From: Clostridium tepidum | GTDB lineage: Bacteria > Bacillota > Clostridia > Clostridiales > Clostridiaceae | Length of the DNA stretch: 64,000 nucleotides | Direction of reading: 5' to 3' | NCBI RefSeq assembly: GCF_002008345.1 | Contig: NZ_MRAE01000014.1 | Span: forward strand, 1-64,000 | Part shown: in pieces, positions 45,433 through 55,324 of the stretch | How the letters are laid out: each line of letters starts with the position of its first letter | Numbering within the stretch: the first letter of the stretch is position 1 | Made by a program: the position numbers and the translations under genes | The notes under the pieces: model-generated | What the model saw: only the letters and a program-made list of their open reading frames with translations | What the model was told of the DNA's origin: nothing | Database searches by the model: none

Positions 45433-45671
45433 AGTAAATAAATAGAAGATTTAGACATAAGTATATAGTTTTAACTATATATTGTGTTTTAAAATAATTA
45501 TTAATAGGATAAATAGAGTTATTAGTTTCAACGAGAGTTTTTTACTCTTACTAAAACTTAGGGAGTAATTATCTAGGGATATGGTTAATCTTTACTACTA
45601 CTTCAAATAAGATATTAGTATAAGAGATGGGAGTTACTAGATAAAATAAATTTCCTGAAAAAGGTGATAAA

Positions 45672-47873
45672 GTGTTTAAATATGCAGGTGTTATAGTAAA
45701 TAATTCCTCTATAAAATTAGATAAATTGTTTACTTATGCTATTCCAGAAGAATTAAATAAAAAAATTCAAATAGGACATAGAGTAAAAGTACCCTTTGGA
45801 AAAGGAAATAAAAAAATAGATGGATTTATACTAAGTTTATATGAAAATTGTGAGACAGAGGTTTCTATAAAAGCTATAAGCAGTATATGTGAAGAAGATC
45901 CTTTATTAGATTTAAATAGAGTAAAACTTATAAATCAAATGAGGGAGAAATATCTTTGTACATACTTAGAGGCTATAAAGGTATTAATACCACCAGGGAT
46001 TACAAAGGGTAACAAAGAGAAAAAAGAAAATTTTATATTTGTATATAAAGATTTAGAAGGAAAGTATTTAAAAGAGAATTATGAGCAAATACATAATTTT
46101 GTGAAATTAAATAATGGAGTTTATAATAAAAATATATTGAATAAAAAATTTGGATTTTCGTTATCCTCTATAAATACATTAATAAAACATGGATTTTTAA
46201 TTCAAAAAAATCAAGTGGTAAGTAGATATAATGAAAGACTTTATAGGGAGTACGAAGAAAAAAAATTAAATGAGGATCAAAGTTTAACCCTTTATAGAAT
46301 TTTAAATTCTAATAGAAAATTATTTTTAATACATGGTGTTACAGGTAGTGGGAAAACAGAGATATATATGCATTTAGTGAAAAAATTAATGGAAAAGGAT
46401 AAAGATTCTATAATTTTAGTACCAGAAATATCACTGACTCCTCAAATGGTTGAAAGATTTAAAGGGAGATTTGGCAAAAATATAGCTGTGTTTCATAGTA
46501 AGCTTTCTGATGGGGAAAGATTTGATGAATGGGTTCGAGTAAAAAGAGGAGAAGTTAAGGTTGCTATAGGAGCAAGATCAGCAGTATTTTTACCATTCAA
46601 AAATTTAGGTGCTATAATAATAGACGAAGAACATGAAAGTAGCTATAAATCTGATAGTAATCCTAAATATAATGCTAGAGAGATAGCGGAGCTTAGGTGT
46701 ATGAATGAAGGATGTAAGGTTATTTTAGGATCTGCTACACCATCTTTAGAAACTTATTATAGAAGTAAAAAAGATATAATAGATTTAATTACTATAAAAG
46801 AAAGAATAAAAGGGTTAACTATGCCAGAGGTTAAAATAGTTGATATGAGAGAAGAACTTATGCTTGGTAATAAATCTATATTTAGTAAGGAACTATTTGA
46901 AGATATAAGTATAAGATTGCAAAGAAAGGAACAAATAATATTATTTTTGAATAGAAGAGGATTTTCTACATTTGTATCCTGTAGAGAGTGTGGATATGTT
47001 TTTAAATGCAAAAATTGTGATATTTCTCTAACCTATCATAATAGAGATAGTAGTTTAAAATGCCATTATTGTGGAGCAAATATGAAAATACCTAAGCAAT
47101 GTCCTAAATGCAATAGCAGGTATGTAAAATATTTTGGAGTAGGTACAGAAAAAGTAGAAAAGTCTATAAAAAAATATTTTCCTAAAGTTAGAACTGTAAG
47201 AATGGATCTTGATACTACAAGATCTAAAGATGCTTATGAGAATATATATAATACATTTAAAAATGGTGAAGCAGATATATTAATAGGTACTCAAATGATA
47301 GCAAAGGGATTAGATTTTGAAAATGTAACTTTAGTTGGAGTTTTAGCAGCAGATATGTCTTTAAATTTACCGGATTATAGATCTGGAGAGAGAACATTTC
47401 AACTTATAACTCAAGTTTCAGGAAGAGCGGGAAGAGGAAAAAAAGAAGGAAAAGTTTTAATTCAAAGTTATAATCCTGAAAATTATAGTATAACTTCTGC
47501 AGCTGAAGGTGACTATGAAGGTTTTTATGATAAGGAGATAAAAATAAGGGAAAACATGAATTATCCTCCTTTTTCAAAAATATTACTTATAAATTTAAGT
47601 AGCAAATATGAGAATAAGTTAATAAAAAATACACATAAAATTGGTATAATATTAAAAGATATTTTATCTAAATATACTAACTTGAATATGTTAGGACCTT
47701 GTCCTAGTCCATTGTCTAAAATAAAAGAGATGTATAGATGGCAAATAATAGTAAAAGGAAATGTGACGGGAGATATTATGAAAGAGATACAAAAAATAGT
47801 TTATACTTCACTAGAACAAGTTTATAATGATATAAGAGTAAGTATAGATATAAATCCTAACAGTCTGTTATAA
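45672..47873 (+). CDS. priA: Primosomal protein N' (replication restart helicase PriA)
   Basis: A 733-residue superfamily 2 DNA helicase that restarts stalled forks. The 3'-OH-binding N-terminal domain is followed by Walker A VTGSGKTEIY, DEEH, the eight-cysteine zinc module (CRECGYVFKCKNC, CHYCG, CPKC) near residues 440-485, IGTQMIAKGLDFENV, and QVSGRAGRG. The GTG at 45672 follows AAGGTGA. The 290-base gap before it has only weak hairpins. Confidence 0.96.
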   Translation: MFKYAGVIVNNSSIKLDKLFTYAIPEELNKKIQIGHRVKVPFGKGNKKIDGFILSLYENCETEVSIKAISSICEEDPLLDLNRVKLINQMREKYLCTYLEAIKVLIPPGITKGNKEKKENFIFVYKDLEGKYLKENYEQIHNFVKLNNGVYNKNILNKKFGFSLSSINTLIKHGFLIQKNQVVSRYNERLYREYEEKKLNEDQSLTLYRILNSNRKLFLIHGVTGSGKTEIYMHLVKKLMEKDKDSIILVPEISLTPQMVERFKGRFGKNIAVFHSKLSDGERFDEWVRVKRGEVKVAIGARSAVFLPFKNLGAIIIDEEHESSYKSDSNPKYNAREIAELRCMNEGCKVILGSATPSLETYYRSKKDIIDLITIKERIKGLTMPEVKIVDMREELMLGNKSIFSKELFEDISIRLQRKEQIILFLNRRGFSTFVSCRECGYVFKCKNCDISLTYHNRDSSLKCHYCGANMKIPKQCPKCNSRYVKYFGVGTEKVEKSIKKYFPKVRTVRMDLDTTRSKDAYENIYNTFKNGEADILIGTQMIAKGLDFENVTLVGVLAADMSLNLPDYRSGERTFQLITQVSGRAGRGKKEGKVLIQSYNPENYSITSAAEGDYEGFYDKEIKIRENMNYPPFSKILLINLSSKYENKLIKNTHKIGIILKDILSKYTNLNMLGPCPSPLSKIKEMYRWQIIVKGNVTGDIMKEIQKIVYTSLEQVYNDIRVSIDINPNSLL

Positions 47874-47899
47874 TTTTTAAATTTTAGGAGGTCGTAAAA

Positions 47900-48343
47900 A
47901 TGGCAATAAGAAATATAAGAAAATATGGAGATGACTTATTAAGAAAAAAAAGCAGGAAAATAGAAAAAATTGATGATAGAATTTTAACTCTTTTAGATGA
48001 TATGGCAGAAACTATGTATAGTGCAGATGGCGTAGGACTTGCAGCACCACAAGTAGGAATATTAAAAAGAGCTGTAGTTATAGATGTAGGAAAAGGATTA
48101 ATAAAGCTTATAAACCCAGAAATAATAGAAACAGAAGGAAATGAAATAGATCTAGAAGGATGTTTAAGTGTACCAGGACAGCAAGGTGAAGTAGAAAGAC
48201 CATATAAAGTTAAAGTTAAAGCTTTAAATGAAAAAGGAGAAGAAATAATATTAGAAGGAGAAGGATTATTAGCTAGAGCATTTTGTCATGAAATAGATCA
48301 TTTAGATGGAATTTTATTTGTAGATAAAGTAATAAATGGCTAG
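47900..48343 (+). CDS. def: Peptide deformylase
   Basis: A 147-residue metalloenzyme removing the formyl group from nascent peptides. Motif 1 [10 protein letters not shown], motif 2 EGCLSVPG with the metal Cys, and motif 3 HEIDH at His130-His134 with catalytic Glu131. The ATG at 47900 follows AGGAGG, 26 bases after priA. fmt, which adds the formyl group, follows directly. Confidence 0.98.
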   Translation: MAIRNIRKYGDDLLRKKSRKIEKIDDRILTLLDDMAETMYSADGVGLAAPQVGILKRAVVIDVGKGLIKLINPEIIETEGNEIDLEGCLSVPGQQGEVERPYKVKVKALNEKGEEIILEGEGLLARAFCHEIDHLDGILFVDKVING

Positions 48344-48359
48344 AAGGGAGAAATTTAAG

Positions 48360-49304
48360 TTGAAAGATACAAGTATAGTTTTTATGGGTACTCCAGATTT
48401 TGCAGTACCATCTTTAAAAAAATTAATAGAAGAATTTAGTGTAAAAGCAGTATTTACCCAACCAGATAGACCAAAAGGACGAGGGAAAAAAATAGCTATG
48501 TCAGCTGTTAAAAAAGTAGCTTTAGAAAATAATATAGATATATATCAGCCAATAAAGTTAAAAAATGATGAAATTTGCATAAAAAAGTTGAAAGAAATAG
48601 AGCCAGATTTTATAATAGTAGTAGCTTTTGGACAAATATTATCAAAGGAAGTTTTAGATATACCTAAATATGGATGTGTTAACTTGCATGCTTCCCTACT
48701 TCCTAAATATAGAGGTGCAGCTCCTATAAATTGGGCAATAATAAAAGGAGAAGAGGAATCAGGTAATACTACTATGTTTATGGATGAAGGATTAGATACA
48801 GGAGATATACTTTTAAAAAATAAAGTTAAGATAGAAGAGAATATGACAGCAGGTGAACTTCATGATATATTAATGGAAACTGGGGCTAAACTTTTAGTTT
48901 CTACTATAAAGGGATTAAAGGAAGGGACTATAGAAAGAGAAAAGCAAAAGAGTGAAAATGTTATATATGCATCCATGTTAAATAAACAAATGGCTAAAAT
49001 AGATTGGAGTAAAACTTCTAAAGAAATAAATTTACTTATAAGAGGTTTAAATCCATGGCCAGTTGCATATACTCAATATAAAAATGAAATTATGAAAATT
49101 TATAGTAGTAAAATATTAAAAGAAATATCAAATAAAAATCCAGGGACTATATTAAATGTATCAAAAGAAGGTATAAAAGTAGCTACTGGAGATGGAGTTT
49201 TATCTATAATAACTATACAATTTCCTGGGAAAAAACCTATGAGGGTAGAAGAATATATAAAAGGACATACTATAGAAGAAGGTTTAGTACTAGGAGAATG
49301 TTAA
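48360..49304 (+). CDS. fmt: Methionyl-tRNA formyltransferase
   Basis: A 314-residue enzyme formylating initiator Met-t[15 protein letters not shown] at the start, the catalytic [20 protein letters not shown] with Asn-His, DTGDIL, and the C-terminal RNA-binding domain (NPWPVAYTQ). TTG 48360 is chosen because AAGGGAG precedes it; the ATG at 48336 lies inside def and lacks a site. Paired with def as usual. Confidence 0.96.
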   Translation: MKDTSIVFMGTPDFAVPSLKKLIEEFSVKAVFTQPDRPKGRGKKIAMSAVKKVALENNIDIYQPIKLKNDEICIKKLKEIEPDFIIVVAFGQILSKEVLDIPKYGCVNLHASLLPKYRGAAPINWAIIKGEEESGNTTMFMDEGLDTGDILLKNKVKIEENMTAGELHDILMETGAKLLVSTIKGLKEGTIEREKQKSENVIYASMLNKQMAKIDWSKTSKEINLLIRGLNPWPVAYTQYKNEIMKIYSSKILKEISNKNPGTILNVSKEGIKVATGDGVLSIITIQFPGKKPMRVEEYIKGHTIEEGLVLGEC

Positions 49305-49376
49305 AATGTTTTTTTAGTGTGTTTAGAATGTTTGGTAAGATTTATAAAATATAAAATCTATTAAATATTAAGAAAT

Positions 49377-49430
49377 AAAAGGAGGTGAGCTTTGGTAGAT
49401 AAGTATTAAATAAATATTTATTTACCAAAG
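49377..49430 (+). promoter_or_regulatory. Shine-Dalgarno followed by an 18-bp hairpin before the metallopeptidase start
   Basis: AAAAGGAGGTGA (49377-49388), close to a full anti-16S match, is 50 bases before the ATG at 49438. Between them, 49390-49407 pairs with 49413-49430 over 18 bp (two G-U) with a 5-base loop. When folded, the site would be about 9 bases from the ATG, the normal distance. No other site is present. Confidence 0.65.
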
Positions 49431-49437
49431 ATGATAT

Positions 49438-50121
49438 ATGTTTTATTATGATAGTACATTTTTGATATTGATTCCTGCTATGATTATAGCCGCATGGGCT
49501 CAATTGAAAGTGTCCTCATCTTTTGATAAGTATTCAAGAGTCTCAACAGCTAAAGGATATACAGGAGCAGAGGTGGCTAGAATGCTTTTGGATTCCAAAG
49601 GACTTTACAATGTGCCTATAGAGCTTATACCAGGAAAACTTTCTGATCATTATGATCCTGGTAAAAAAGTTATGAGACTTTCAAAAGATGTATATTATGG
49701 AAGGTCTGTAGCATCTATTGGAGTAGCAGCTCATGAAACAGGGCATGCCATACAGCATTTAGAAAGTTATTCTCCACTTGTAATAAGGAATACTATAGTA
49801 CCTATAGTAAATATTAGTTCTCAAGCTTCATGGATATTATTTTTTATAGGAATAATAATGGGTGCAACTAGCCTTACAAGAATGGGGATAATTCTTTTTT
49901 CAGCAGTAGTTTTATTTCAACTTATAACATTACCTGTAGAATTTGATGCTTCTAAAAGAGCATTGGTTTTATTGGAAAATAAAGGTATACTATATAAGGA
50001 AGAAGTAAACGGAGCAAAAAAAGTGTTAAGTGCAGCAGCTATGACATATGTAGCAGCAGCATTAACTGCTATATCACAATTATTAAGACTTATAGTTTTA
50101 AGTAATAGACGAAATGACTAA
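49438..50121 (+). CDS. Neutral zinc metallopeptidase (YugP family)
   Basis: A 227-residue membrane protease of PF04298 type. Membrane helices lie at the N-terminus (LILIPAMIIAAWAQ), in the middle (about 120-165) and at the C-terminus. The zinc site HETGH is at His99-His103. Its substrates are unknown; the Bacillus homologue is YugP. In-frame TGA 6 bases upstream excludes a longer start. Translation seems to rely on the Shine-Dalgarno beyond a hairpin. Confidence 0.9.
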   Translation: MFYYDSTFLILIPAMIIAAWAQLKVSSSFDKYSRVSTAKGYTGAEVARMLLDSKGLYNVPIELIPGKLSDHYDPGKKVMRLSKDVYYGRSVASIGVAAHETGHAIQHLESYSPLVIRNTIVPIVNISSQASWILFFIGIIMGATSLTRMGIILFSAVVLFQLITLPVEFDASKRALVLLENKGILYKEEVNGAKKVLSAAAMTYVAAALTAISQLLRLIVLSNRRND

Positions 50122-50141
50122 GAGAAAGGTTTAAGGATATA

Positions 50142-51470
50142 ATGGATAATGCAAGAGAAGTAGCTTTGGATGTATTAAAAGCTGTATTATATGAAGGAGC
50201 TTATTCAAATATAGTTTTAAATAAGAGATTAAATAAAAGTAATTTAAAAGATAATGATAAAGCTTTAACTACTGAAATAGTTTATGGAACGTTAAAATAT
50301 AAGGAAACTTTAGATATTATAATACAAAGCTATTTAAGAAATCCTATCAAAACTATGGATAAAAATCTAATTAATATATTAAGAATAACTATATATCAAA
50401 TAAGATATTTAGATAAAATACCTTATTTTGCTGCAGTTAATGAAGCAGTAGAAATGTCTAAAAAAATATCTATAAAATATTCCAAGTTAGTAAATGGAGT
50501 TTTAAGAAATTATATAAGAACTTATAAAAATAAAAAGTTTTATGATCAAAGAAATAACTTAGAAAAACTAAGCTTTATATATTCTTATCCTAAGTGGCTT
50601 GTAAAAATGTTTATAAGTCAATATGGTATGGAAATAGCAGAAAAAATATTAAAAGGATTGAATGAAAGACCTAATATAACTGTTAGGATCAATAACCTAA
50701 AAACAGATTATGATGAAGCTTTTGAAAAATTAACAGAATATGGATATAACATAGAGGAAGGATATATATGTCCTGAGGCTATACAAATAATTAAAGGTAA
50801 AAATATAGAAAACAATCCTTTATTTACAAAGGGGCATATTACTGTACAGGATGAGAGTGCAATGCTTGTAGCGTCTTCTATGGAACTTACTGAAGAAAAT
50901 GTAGTTTTGGATTTGTGTAGTGCTCCAGGAGGAAAAACTACGCATATTTCGGAAATTATGAATAATAAAAGTAAAGTATTTGCTTATGATATACATCAAA
51001 ATAAGTTATCATTAATAGAAGAGAATGCAAAAAGATTGGGTATAGAAAATATAGAAACTTATGTAGGTGATGCAGCTGTTTTCAACAAGGAACTGAAAGA
51101 AAAGGCCCATAGGGTACTTGTAGATGTACCTTGTTCTGGATTAGGTATAATAAGAAAGAAACCAGAAATAAAATGGACTAAAAATGAAAAGGAAATTAAA
51201 AATATTATAAATATACAAAGAAAAATAATTAATAATGGAGCCTCTTATTTAAAAAAAGGTGGCGTGCTTTTATATTCCACCTGCACTTTAAATAAAGAAG
51301 AAAATGAAGAAAATATAAATTGGTTTTTAAAGAAAAACAAAGATTTTAAAATAGAACCATTATATTATGGTAATTTAGACAATATAATATATCATAAAGA
51401 AGGATTTGTATCAATATTACCTAATGATAAAATGGACGGTTTTTTTATAGCTAAATTGAAGAAGTGTTAG
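50142..51470 (+). CDS. rsmB: 16S rRNA (cytosine(967)-C(5))-methyltransferase
   Basis: A 442-residue NusB-domain plus SAM methyltransferase (Sun/RsmB). The NusB-like N-terminal part runs to about 140. The RsmB/NOP core shows [19 protein letters not shown] (SAM site), [16 protein letters not shown] (first Cys) and [12 protein letters not shown] (catalytic Cys). The ATG at 50142 follows AAGGATA. The rlmN start codon comes 11 bases after its stop. Confidence 0.96.
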   Translation: MDNAREVALDVLKAVLYEGAYSNIVLNKRLNKSNLKDNDKALTTEIVYGTLKYKETLDIIIQSYLRNPIKTMDKNLINILRITIYQIRYLDKIPYFAAVNEAVEMSKKISIKYSKLVNGVLRNYIRTYKNKKFYDQRNNLEKLSFIYSYPKWLVKMFISQYGMEIAEKILKGLNERPNITVRINNLKTDYDEAFEKLTEYGYNIEEGYICPEAIQIIKGKNIENNPLFTKGHITVQDESAMLVASSMELTEENVVLDLCSAPGGKTTHISEIMNNKSKVFAYDIHQNKLSLIEENAKRLGIENIETYVGDAAVFNKELKEKAHRVLVDVPCSGLGIIRKKPEIKWTKNEKEIKNIINIQRKIINNGASYLKKGGVLLYSTCTLNKEENEENINWFLKKNKDFKIEPLYYGNLDNIIYHKEGFVSILPNDKMDGFFIAKLKKC

Positions 51471-51481
51471 TAGGTGCTAAA

Positions 51482-52510
51482 ATGGAAAACATATTGGATT
51501 TTAAATTAGAAGAATTAAAAGAGTGGTTAGTTAATAAAGGCGAAAAAGCTTTTAGGGCAAAACAAATTTTTAATTGGATTTATGATAAATTTATTTTTGA
51601 TTTTAACCATATGAAAAATATACCTGAAAAAACTAAAAGGCTAATGTCAGATAATTTTTATATTGGTGTACCAAAAATAATTAAAAAATTAGTATCGCAA
51701 GATAAAAATACCTATAAGTTTTTATTTGAATTTAAGGATGGTAACATAATAGAATCTGTAGTTATGAAATATAAACATGGCAACTCTATTTGTGTATCAA
51801 CTCAAGTTGGATGTAGAATGGGATGCAAATTTTGCGCATCTACTTTAGATGGTGTTATAAGAAATTTAACTAGTGGAGAAATATTATCTCAAATACTAAT
51901 ATCTCAAAAAGAAATAGATGAGAGAATTTCTAATGTGGTTTTAATGGGTAGTGGAGAACCTTTAGACAATTTTGAAAATGTAACTAAATTTTTAGATTTA
52001 GTTACATCAGATACTACTTTAAATATAGGACAAAGACATATAACCCTATCTACTTGTGGTATAGTGCCAAAAATAAAAGAATTGGCAGATAGAGAATATA
52101 GTATAACTTTAGCCATATCTTTGCATGCACCAGAGGATTTATTAAGAAAAGAAATGATGCCTATAGCTAATAAATATTCTATAAAAGATCTTATGGAAGC
52201 TTGTAATTATTATATAGATAAAACCAATAGAAGAATAACTTTTGAATATGCATTGGTAAAAGGTAAAAATGATTCTATAAAAGAGGCTAAAAAATTAAGT
52301 GAATTATTAAGAGGAAGACTTTGTCATGTTAATTTAATTCCTGTAAATGAAATAAAGGAAAATAGCTATAGAAAGTCTACATTAAAAAATATAGAATTGT
52401 TTAGCAATATTTTAAAAGAAAATGGAATAGAAACGACTATAAGAAGAGAAATAGGAGCAGATATAAATGCTGCATGTGGACAGTTAAGAAGAAGTTACGT
52501 TTCAAAATAA
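51482..52510 (+). CDS. rlmN: Dual-specificity 23S rRNA/tRNA adenine C2-methyltransferase
   Basis: A 342-residue radical SAM enzyme methylating A2503 of 23S rRNA and A37 of tRNAs. An N-terminal HhH-like part ([10 protein letters not shown]), the iron-sulfur Cys111, Cys115, Cys118 (CRMGCKFC), [11 protein letters not shown], and the C-terminal catalytic-Cys region [15 protein letters not shown] 51482 is preferred since GTAGGTG precedes it; the GTG at 51464 falls within rsmB. Confidence 0.97.
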   Translation: MENILDFKLEELKEWLVNKGEKAFRAKQIFNWIYDKFIFDFNHMKNIPEKTKRLMSDNFYIGVPKIIKKLVSQDKNTYKFLFEFKDGNIIESVVMKYKHGNSICVSTQVGCRMGCKFCASTLDGVIRNLTSGEILSQILISQKEIDERISNVVLMGSGEPLDNFENVTKFLDLVTSDTTLNIGQRHITLSTCGIVPKIKELADREYSITLAISLHAPEDLLRKEMMPIANKYSIKDLMEACNYYIDKTNRRITFEYALVKGKNDSIKEAKKLSELLRGRLCHVNLIPVNEIKENSYRKSTLKNIELFSNILKENGIETTIRREIGADINAACGQLRRSYVSK

Positions 52511-52530
52511 AGGAAAGGGGTGGATATAAT

Positions 52531-53280
52531 ATGTTGGGGATACTATCTGATATAGGGAATGTTAGAGAGATAAACGAAGACTTTGTAGATTATTATTATG
52601 GAGATCGATTTAAAATATATATAGTAGCAGATGGAATGGGAGGCCACAATGCAGGAGAAGTGGCTAGCAAATTAGCAGTAGAAGAAACCATAGAATATAT
52701 AAAATATTATGAAGACTTAAAAGATATGAAAACTTTACTTATAGATGCTATAGAGTATGCTAATACAAAGATTTATAACTATGCAAAAGAAAAGGAAAAA
52801 TTTAAAGGAATGGGAACTACCATAACTTGTTGTATATTAGATAATAATAAAAATATGATTGTAGCTAATGTTGGAGATAGTTCTTGTTATATATTAGCCA
52901 AGGGTGGAATTAAAAAAATAACAAAGGATCATTCCTATGTACAACAATTATTAGATGAAGGAACAATAACAAAAGAAGAAGCAAACACTCACCCTAATAA
53001 AAATGTTATTACTAGGGCGTTAGGGACAGATTTATCTGTAAAGGTAGATACATTTAAAGTAAATTTAGATGAAGTTTGCAAGATATTGCTTGCTACAGAT
53101 GGATTAACTAATTATGTTAGTGAACAAGAAATGTATGATATATTGCTAAGGAATGGAAAAAATAATGAAGAAACTTGTAAGCAATTAGTAGAACTCAGTA
53201 AGTTGAAGGGTGGTAAAGATAACATATCCGTTATTTTGTTTGAAGGAGAGTGTGAATATGATAGGAACCAAATTAGGTAA
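52531..53280 (+). CDS. stp: PP2C-family serine/threonine phosphatase
   Basis: A 249-residue metal-dependent phosphatase (PrpC/Stp1). Metal Asp motifs: ILSDIGNVREINED, VADGMGGHNAGEVAS, and LATDGLTNYV plus GGKDNISVI at the end. It counteracts the PrkC kinase, whose gene overlaps its last 23 bases. ATG 52531 follows AAGGGGTGG; the longer frame to 52474 would overlap rlmN and lacks a site. Confidence 0.96.
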   Translation: MLGILSDIGNVREINEDFVDYYYGDRFKIYIVADGMGGHNAGEVASKLAVEETIEYIKYYEDLKDMKTLLIDAIEYANTKIYNYAKEKEKFKGMGTTITCCILDNNKNMIVANVGDSSCYILAKGGIKKITKDHSYVQQLLDEGTITKEEANTHPNKNVITRALGTDLSVKVDTFKVNLDEVCKILLATDGLTNYVSEQEMYDILLRNGKNNEETCKQLVELSKLKGGKDNISVILFEGECEYDRNQIR

Positions 53281-55291
53281 TAGATATGAACTTCTTGAGA
53301 AAGTTGGAGAAGGCGGAATGGCTATAGTTTACAAAGCTAAATGCCATTATCTAAATAGGTTTGTTGCAATAAAAATATTAAAGGATCAATTTTGTAATGA
53401 TAAAGAATTTGTAGAAAAGTTTAAGAGAGAAGCAACATCAGTAGCAAGTTTATCAGATAATAATATAGTAAATATTTATGATGTAGGTTCAGAAGATAAT
53501 ATACATTATATAGTTATGGAATATGTAGATGGTAAAACTTTAAAAGAATTGATAGTAGAAAAAGAGAAAATAGAACCTAAGGAAGCTGTTAGAATATCAA
53601 AACAAATAGCTAGTGCTTTAGTTTGTGCTCATAAAAATAATATTATACATAGAGATATAAAACCGCACAATATATTAGTAACAAAAGAAGGAATTGTTAA
53701 AGTTACAGATTTTGGTATAGCCAAGGCTTCAAATTCATCTACTATAACTAATTCTAGCAAAGTAATGGGATCAGCTCATTATTTTTCCCCAGAGCAAGCT
53801 AAAGGAAGTTTTGTAGATTCAAGAACAGATATATATTCTTTAGGTGTAGTAATGTATGAAATGCTTGTAGGAAAAGTTCCTTTTGATGGGGAAAGTCCTG
53901 TATCTGTAGCAGTAAAGCATATACAAAATGAAGTAGTATCACCAAGAGAAATAGATGATAAAATTCCAGAAAGCTTAAATAGTGCAGTATTAAAGTGTTT
54001 AGAAAAAAATCCTGTGAAAAGATATCAAACTATAAAAAGCTTGGAAGAAGATTTAGTGAGAATAGAAAATAATGAAAATATATTAAATGGATCTAGTAAT
54101 ATATCAGAAAATGATGTTACTAGAGTAATGGATACTGCCGTTATAAATGACAAAATAAAAGAAATGGCTCAAAATGATACTTATGAAGATGATGATGAAT
54201 ATGATGATGAAGAATATGAAGAAGACGATTATGAAGAAAACGATGAAGATGGTGAAATAGAGGATAAGAAGAAAAGAAGCAGTAAGGGAAGAACGAATAA
54301 AAAATTAATATTGGGAATAGCTATGGTAGTTTTATTTCTAGTTGTAGGATCTGTTTCTGCTTACCTAGTATTTAATAAGGCAGGAGGTAAAAAAGTAGAA
54401 GTACCTAATGTAGTAGGGCTTACTAAAGAAGAAGCTGAAAAAGTATTAAGAGAGAAAAAATTAAAACTAGTAGTAGCTCAAAAGGTTAAAAGTGATAAAA
54501 AAGAAGGAACTATAATAGAATCTTATCCAAAATCTGGTGAAAAGGTAGCAGAAAATTCTGAAGTAAGAGTTAGTATAAGTTCAGGAAATGTAGTAGTTGT
54601 ACCTAATTTAAAGGGAATGGAGTTAGATACTGCTAAAAAAACCATACAAGATCTTAAACTAAAATTAGGAAATGTAAAATATGAATTTAATGATAATGTA
54701 GCTGCTGGAAAAGTAATAAGCCAAACTCCAGATGTAGATGCAGAATTAAAAGAAGGAGAGGAAATTAGTTTAGTTATAAGTAATGGACCAGAAATTAAAT
54801 ATTCAACAGTACCTAATTTAATAGGAAAATCTATAGGTGCAGCACAAAATGCTTTAGCAAATGCAGGATTATATATGGGAAGTTCAAAAGCTATAATTAC
54901 AGAAGATCAATCTTTAGATGGTCAAGTAGCATCACAAAGTATAGGTGCAGGTCAAAGTGTAAAACAAGGTTCTTCTGTAAGTATATCTTATTATAAATAC
55001 AAAAAACCAGAAGTAAAACCAGATCCAAAACCAGATAATGATAATAATTCAGGAGATAATAATAATTCACAAAATAATGGTTCAAATAATGGATCAGGAA
55101 GTGGATCTGGTGGTGGATCAGGTAGCGGATCAGGCAGTGGATCTGGTGGTGGATCAGGCAGTGGATCTGGTGGTGGATCAGGCAGTGGATCAGGTGATGA
55201 ATCTGGCGGTAGTGGATCAGGTGATGAATCTGGTGATAGTGGATCAGGCAATGGTTCAGGAAGTGGAACTCAATCAGGAAATAAAAAATAA
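53258..55291 (+). CDS. prkC: PASTA-domain serine/threonine protein kinase PrkC
   Basis: A 677-residue eukaryotic-type kinase. Kinase domain residues 10-270: Gly loop VGEGGMAIVYKA, Lys39, catalytic HRD at 131-133, DFGIA. A strongly acidic stretch (Asp/Glu/Tyr) precedes the membrane helix at about 350-373. Three extracellular PASTA domains (VPNVVGLTKEEA, VPNLKGMELDTA, VPNLIGKSIGAA) sense muropeptides or lipid II in other species. The C-terminus is unusual: a 60-residue Gly-Ser-rich tail with tandem DNA repeats. Start ATG 53258 follows GAAGGAGAG and overlaps stp. Confidence 0.95.
   Translation: MIGTKLGNRYELLEKVGEGGMAIVYKAKCHYLNRFVAIKILKDQFCNDKEFVEKFKREATSVASLSDNNIVNIYDVGSEDNIHYIVMEYVDGKTLKELIVEKEKIEPKEAVRISKQIASALVCAHKNNIIHRDIKPHNILVTKEGIVKVTDFGIAKASNSSTITNSSKVMGSAHYFSPEQAKGSFVDSRTDIYSLGVVMYEMLVGKVPFDGESPVSVAVKHIQNEVVSPREIDDKIPESLNSAVLKCLEKNPVKRYQTIKSLEEDLVRIENNENILNGSSNISENDVTRVMDTAVINDKIKEMAQNDTYEDDDEYDDEEYEEDDYEENDEDGEIEDKKKRSSKGRTNKKLILGIAMVVLFLVVGSVSAYLVFNKAGGKKVEVPNVVGLTKEEAEKVLREKKLKLVVAQKVKSDKKEGTIIESYPKSGEKVAENSEVRVSISSGNVVVVPNLKGMELDTAKKTIQDLKLKLGNVKYEFNDNVAAGKVISQTPDVDAELKEGEEISLVISNGPEIKYSTVPNLIGKSIGAAQNALANAGLYMGSSKAIITEDQSLDGQVASQSIGAGQSVKQGSSVSISYYKYKKPEVKPDPKPDNDNNSGDNNNSQNNGSNNGSGSGSGGGSGSGSGSGSGGGSGSGSGGGSGSGSGDESGGSGSGDESGDSGSGNGSGSGTQSGNKK
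55091..55262 (+). repeat. Tandem Gly-Ser repeats in the prkC tail
   Basis: Units of about 24 bases encoding Gly-Ser-Gly-Ser-Gly-Ser-Gly-Gly recur from 55091 to about 55190, then a 27-base unit with Gly-Asp-Glu-Ser-Gly occurs twice. It is very low-complexity and likely variable between strains. Confidence 0.85.
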
Positions 55292-55324
55292 TTAGAATTA
55301 TGCAAGTTAATCTTGGGAGGTATT

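Noticed and set aside
45458-45560. Weak nested hairpins before priA (TATATAGTT/AACTATATA; AGAGT/ACTCT within AGTTT/AAACT)
   Set aside because: Short arms in AT-rich sequence with internal loops; not strong enough to call a leader element.
49392-49409. A five-codon frame TTG...TAA right after the AAGGAGGTGA at 49377
   Set aside because: Only 3 bases from the site, too close for initiation, and buried in the 18-bp stem. The site more likely serves the ATG at 49438.
55038-55295. Open + frame over the prkC tail (and an antisense Pro-Asp-rich frame at 54991-55251)
   Set aside because: Both are by-products of the Gly-Ser tandem repeats read in other frames; the PrkC frame has the domains and the start site.
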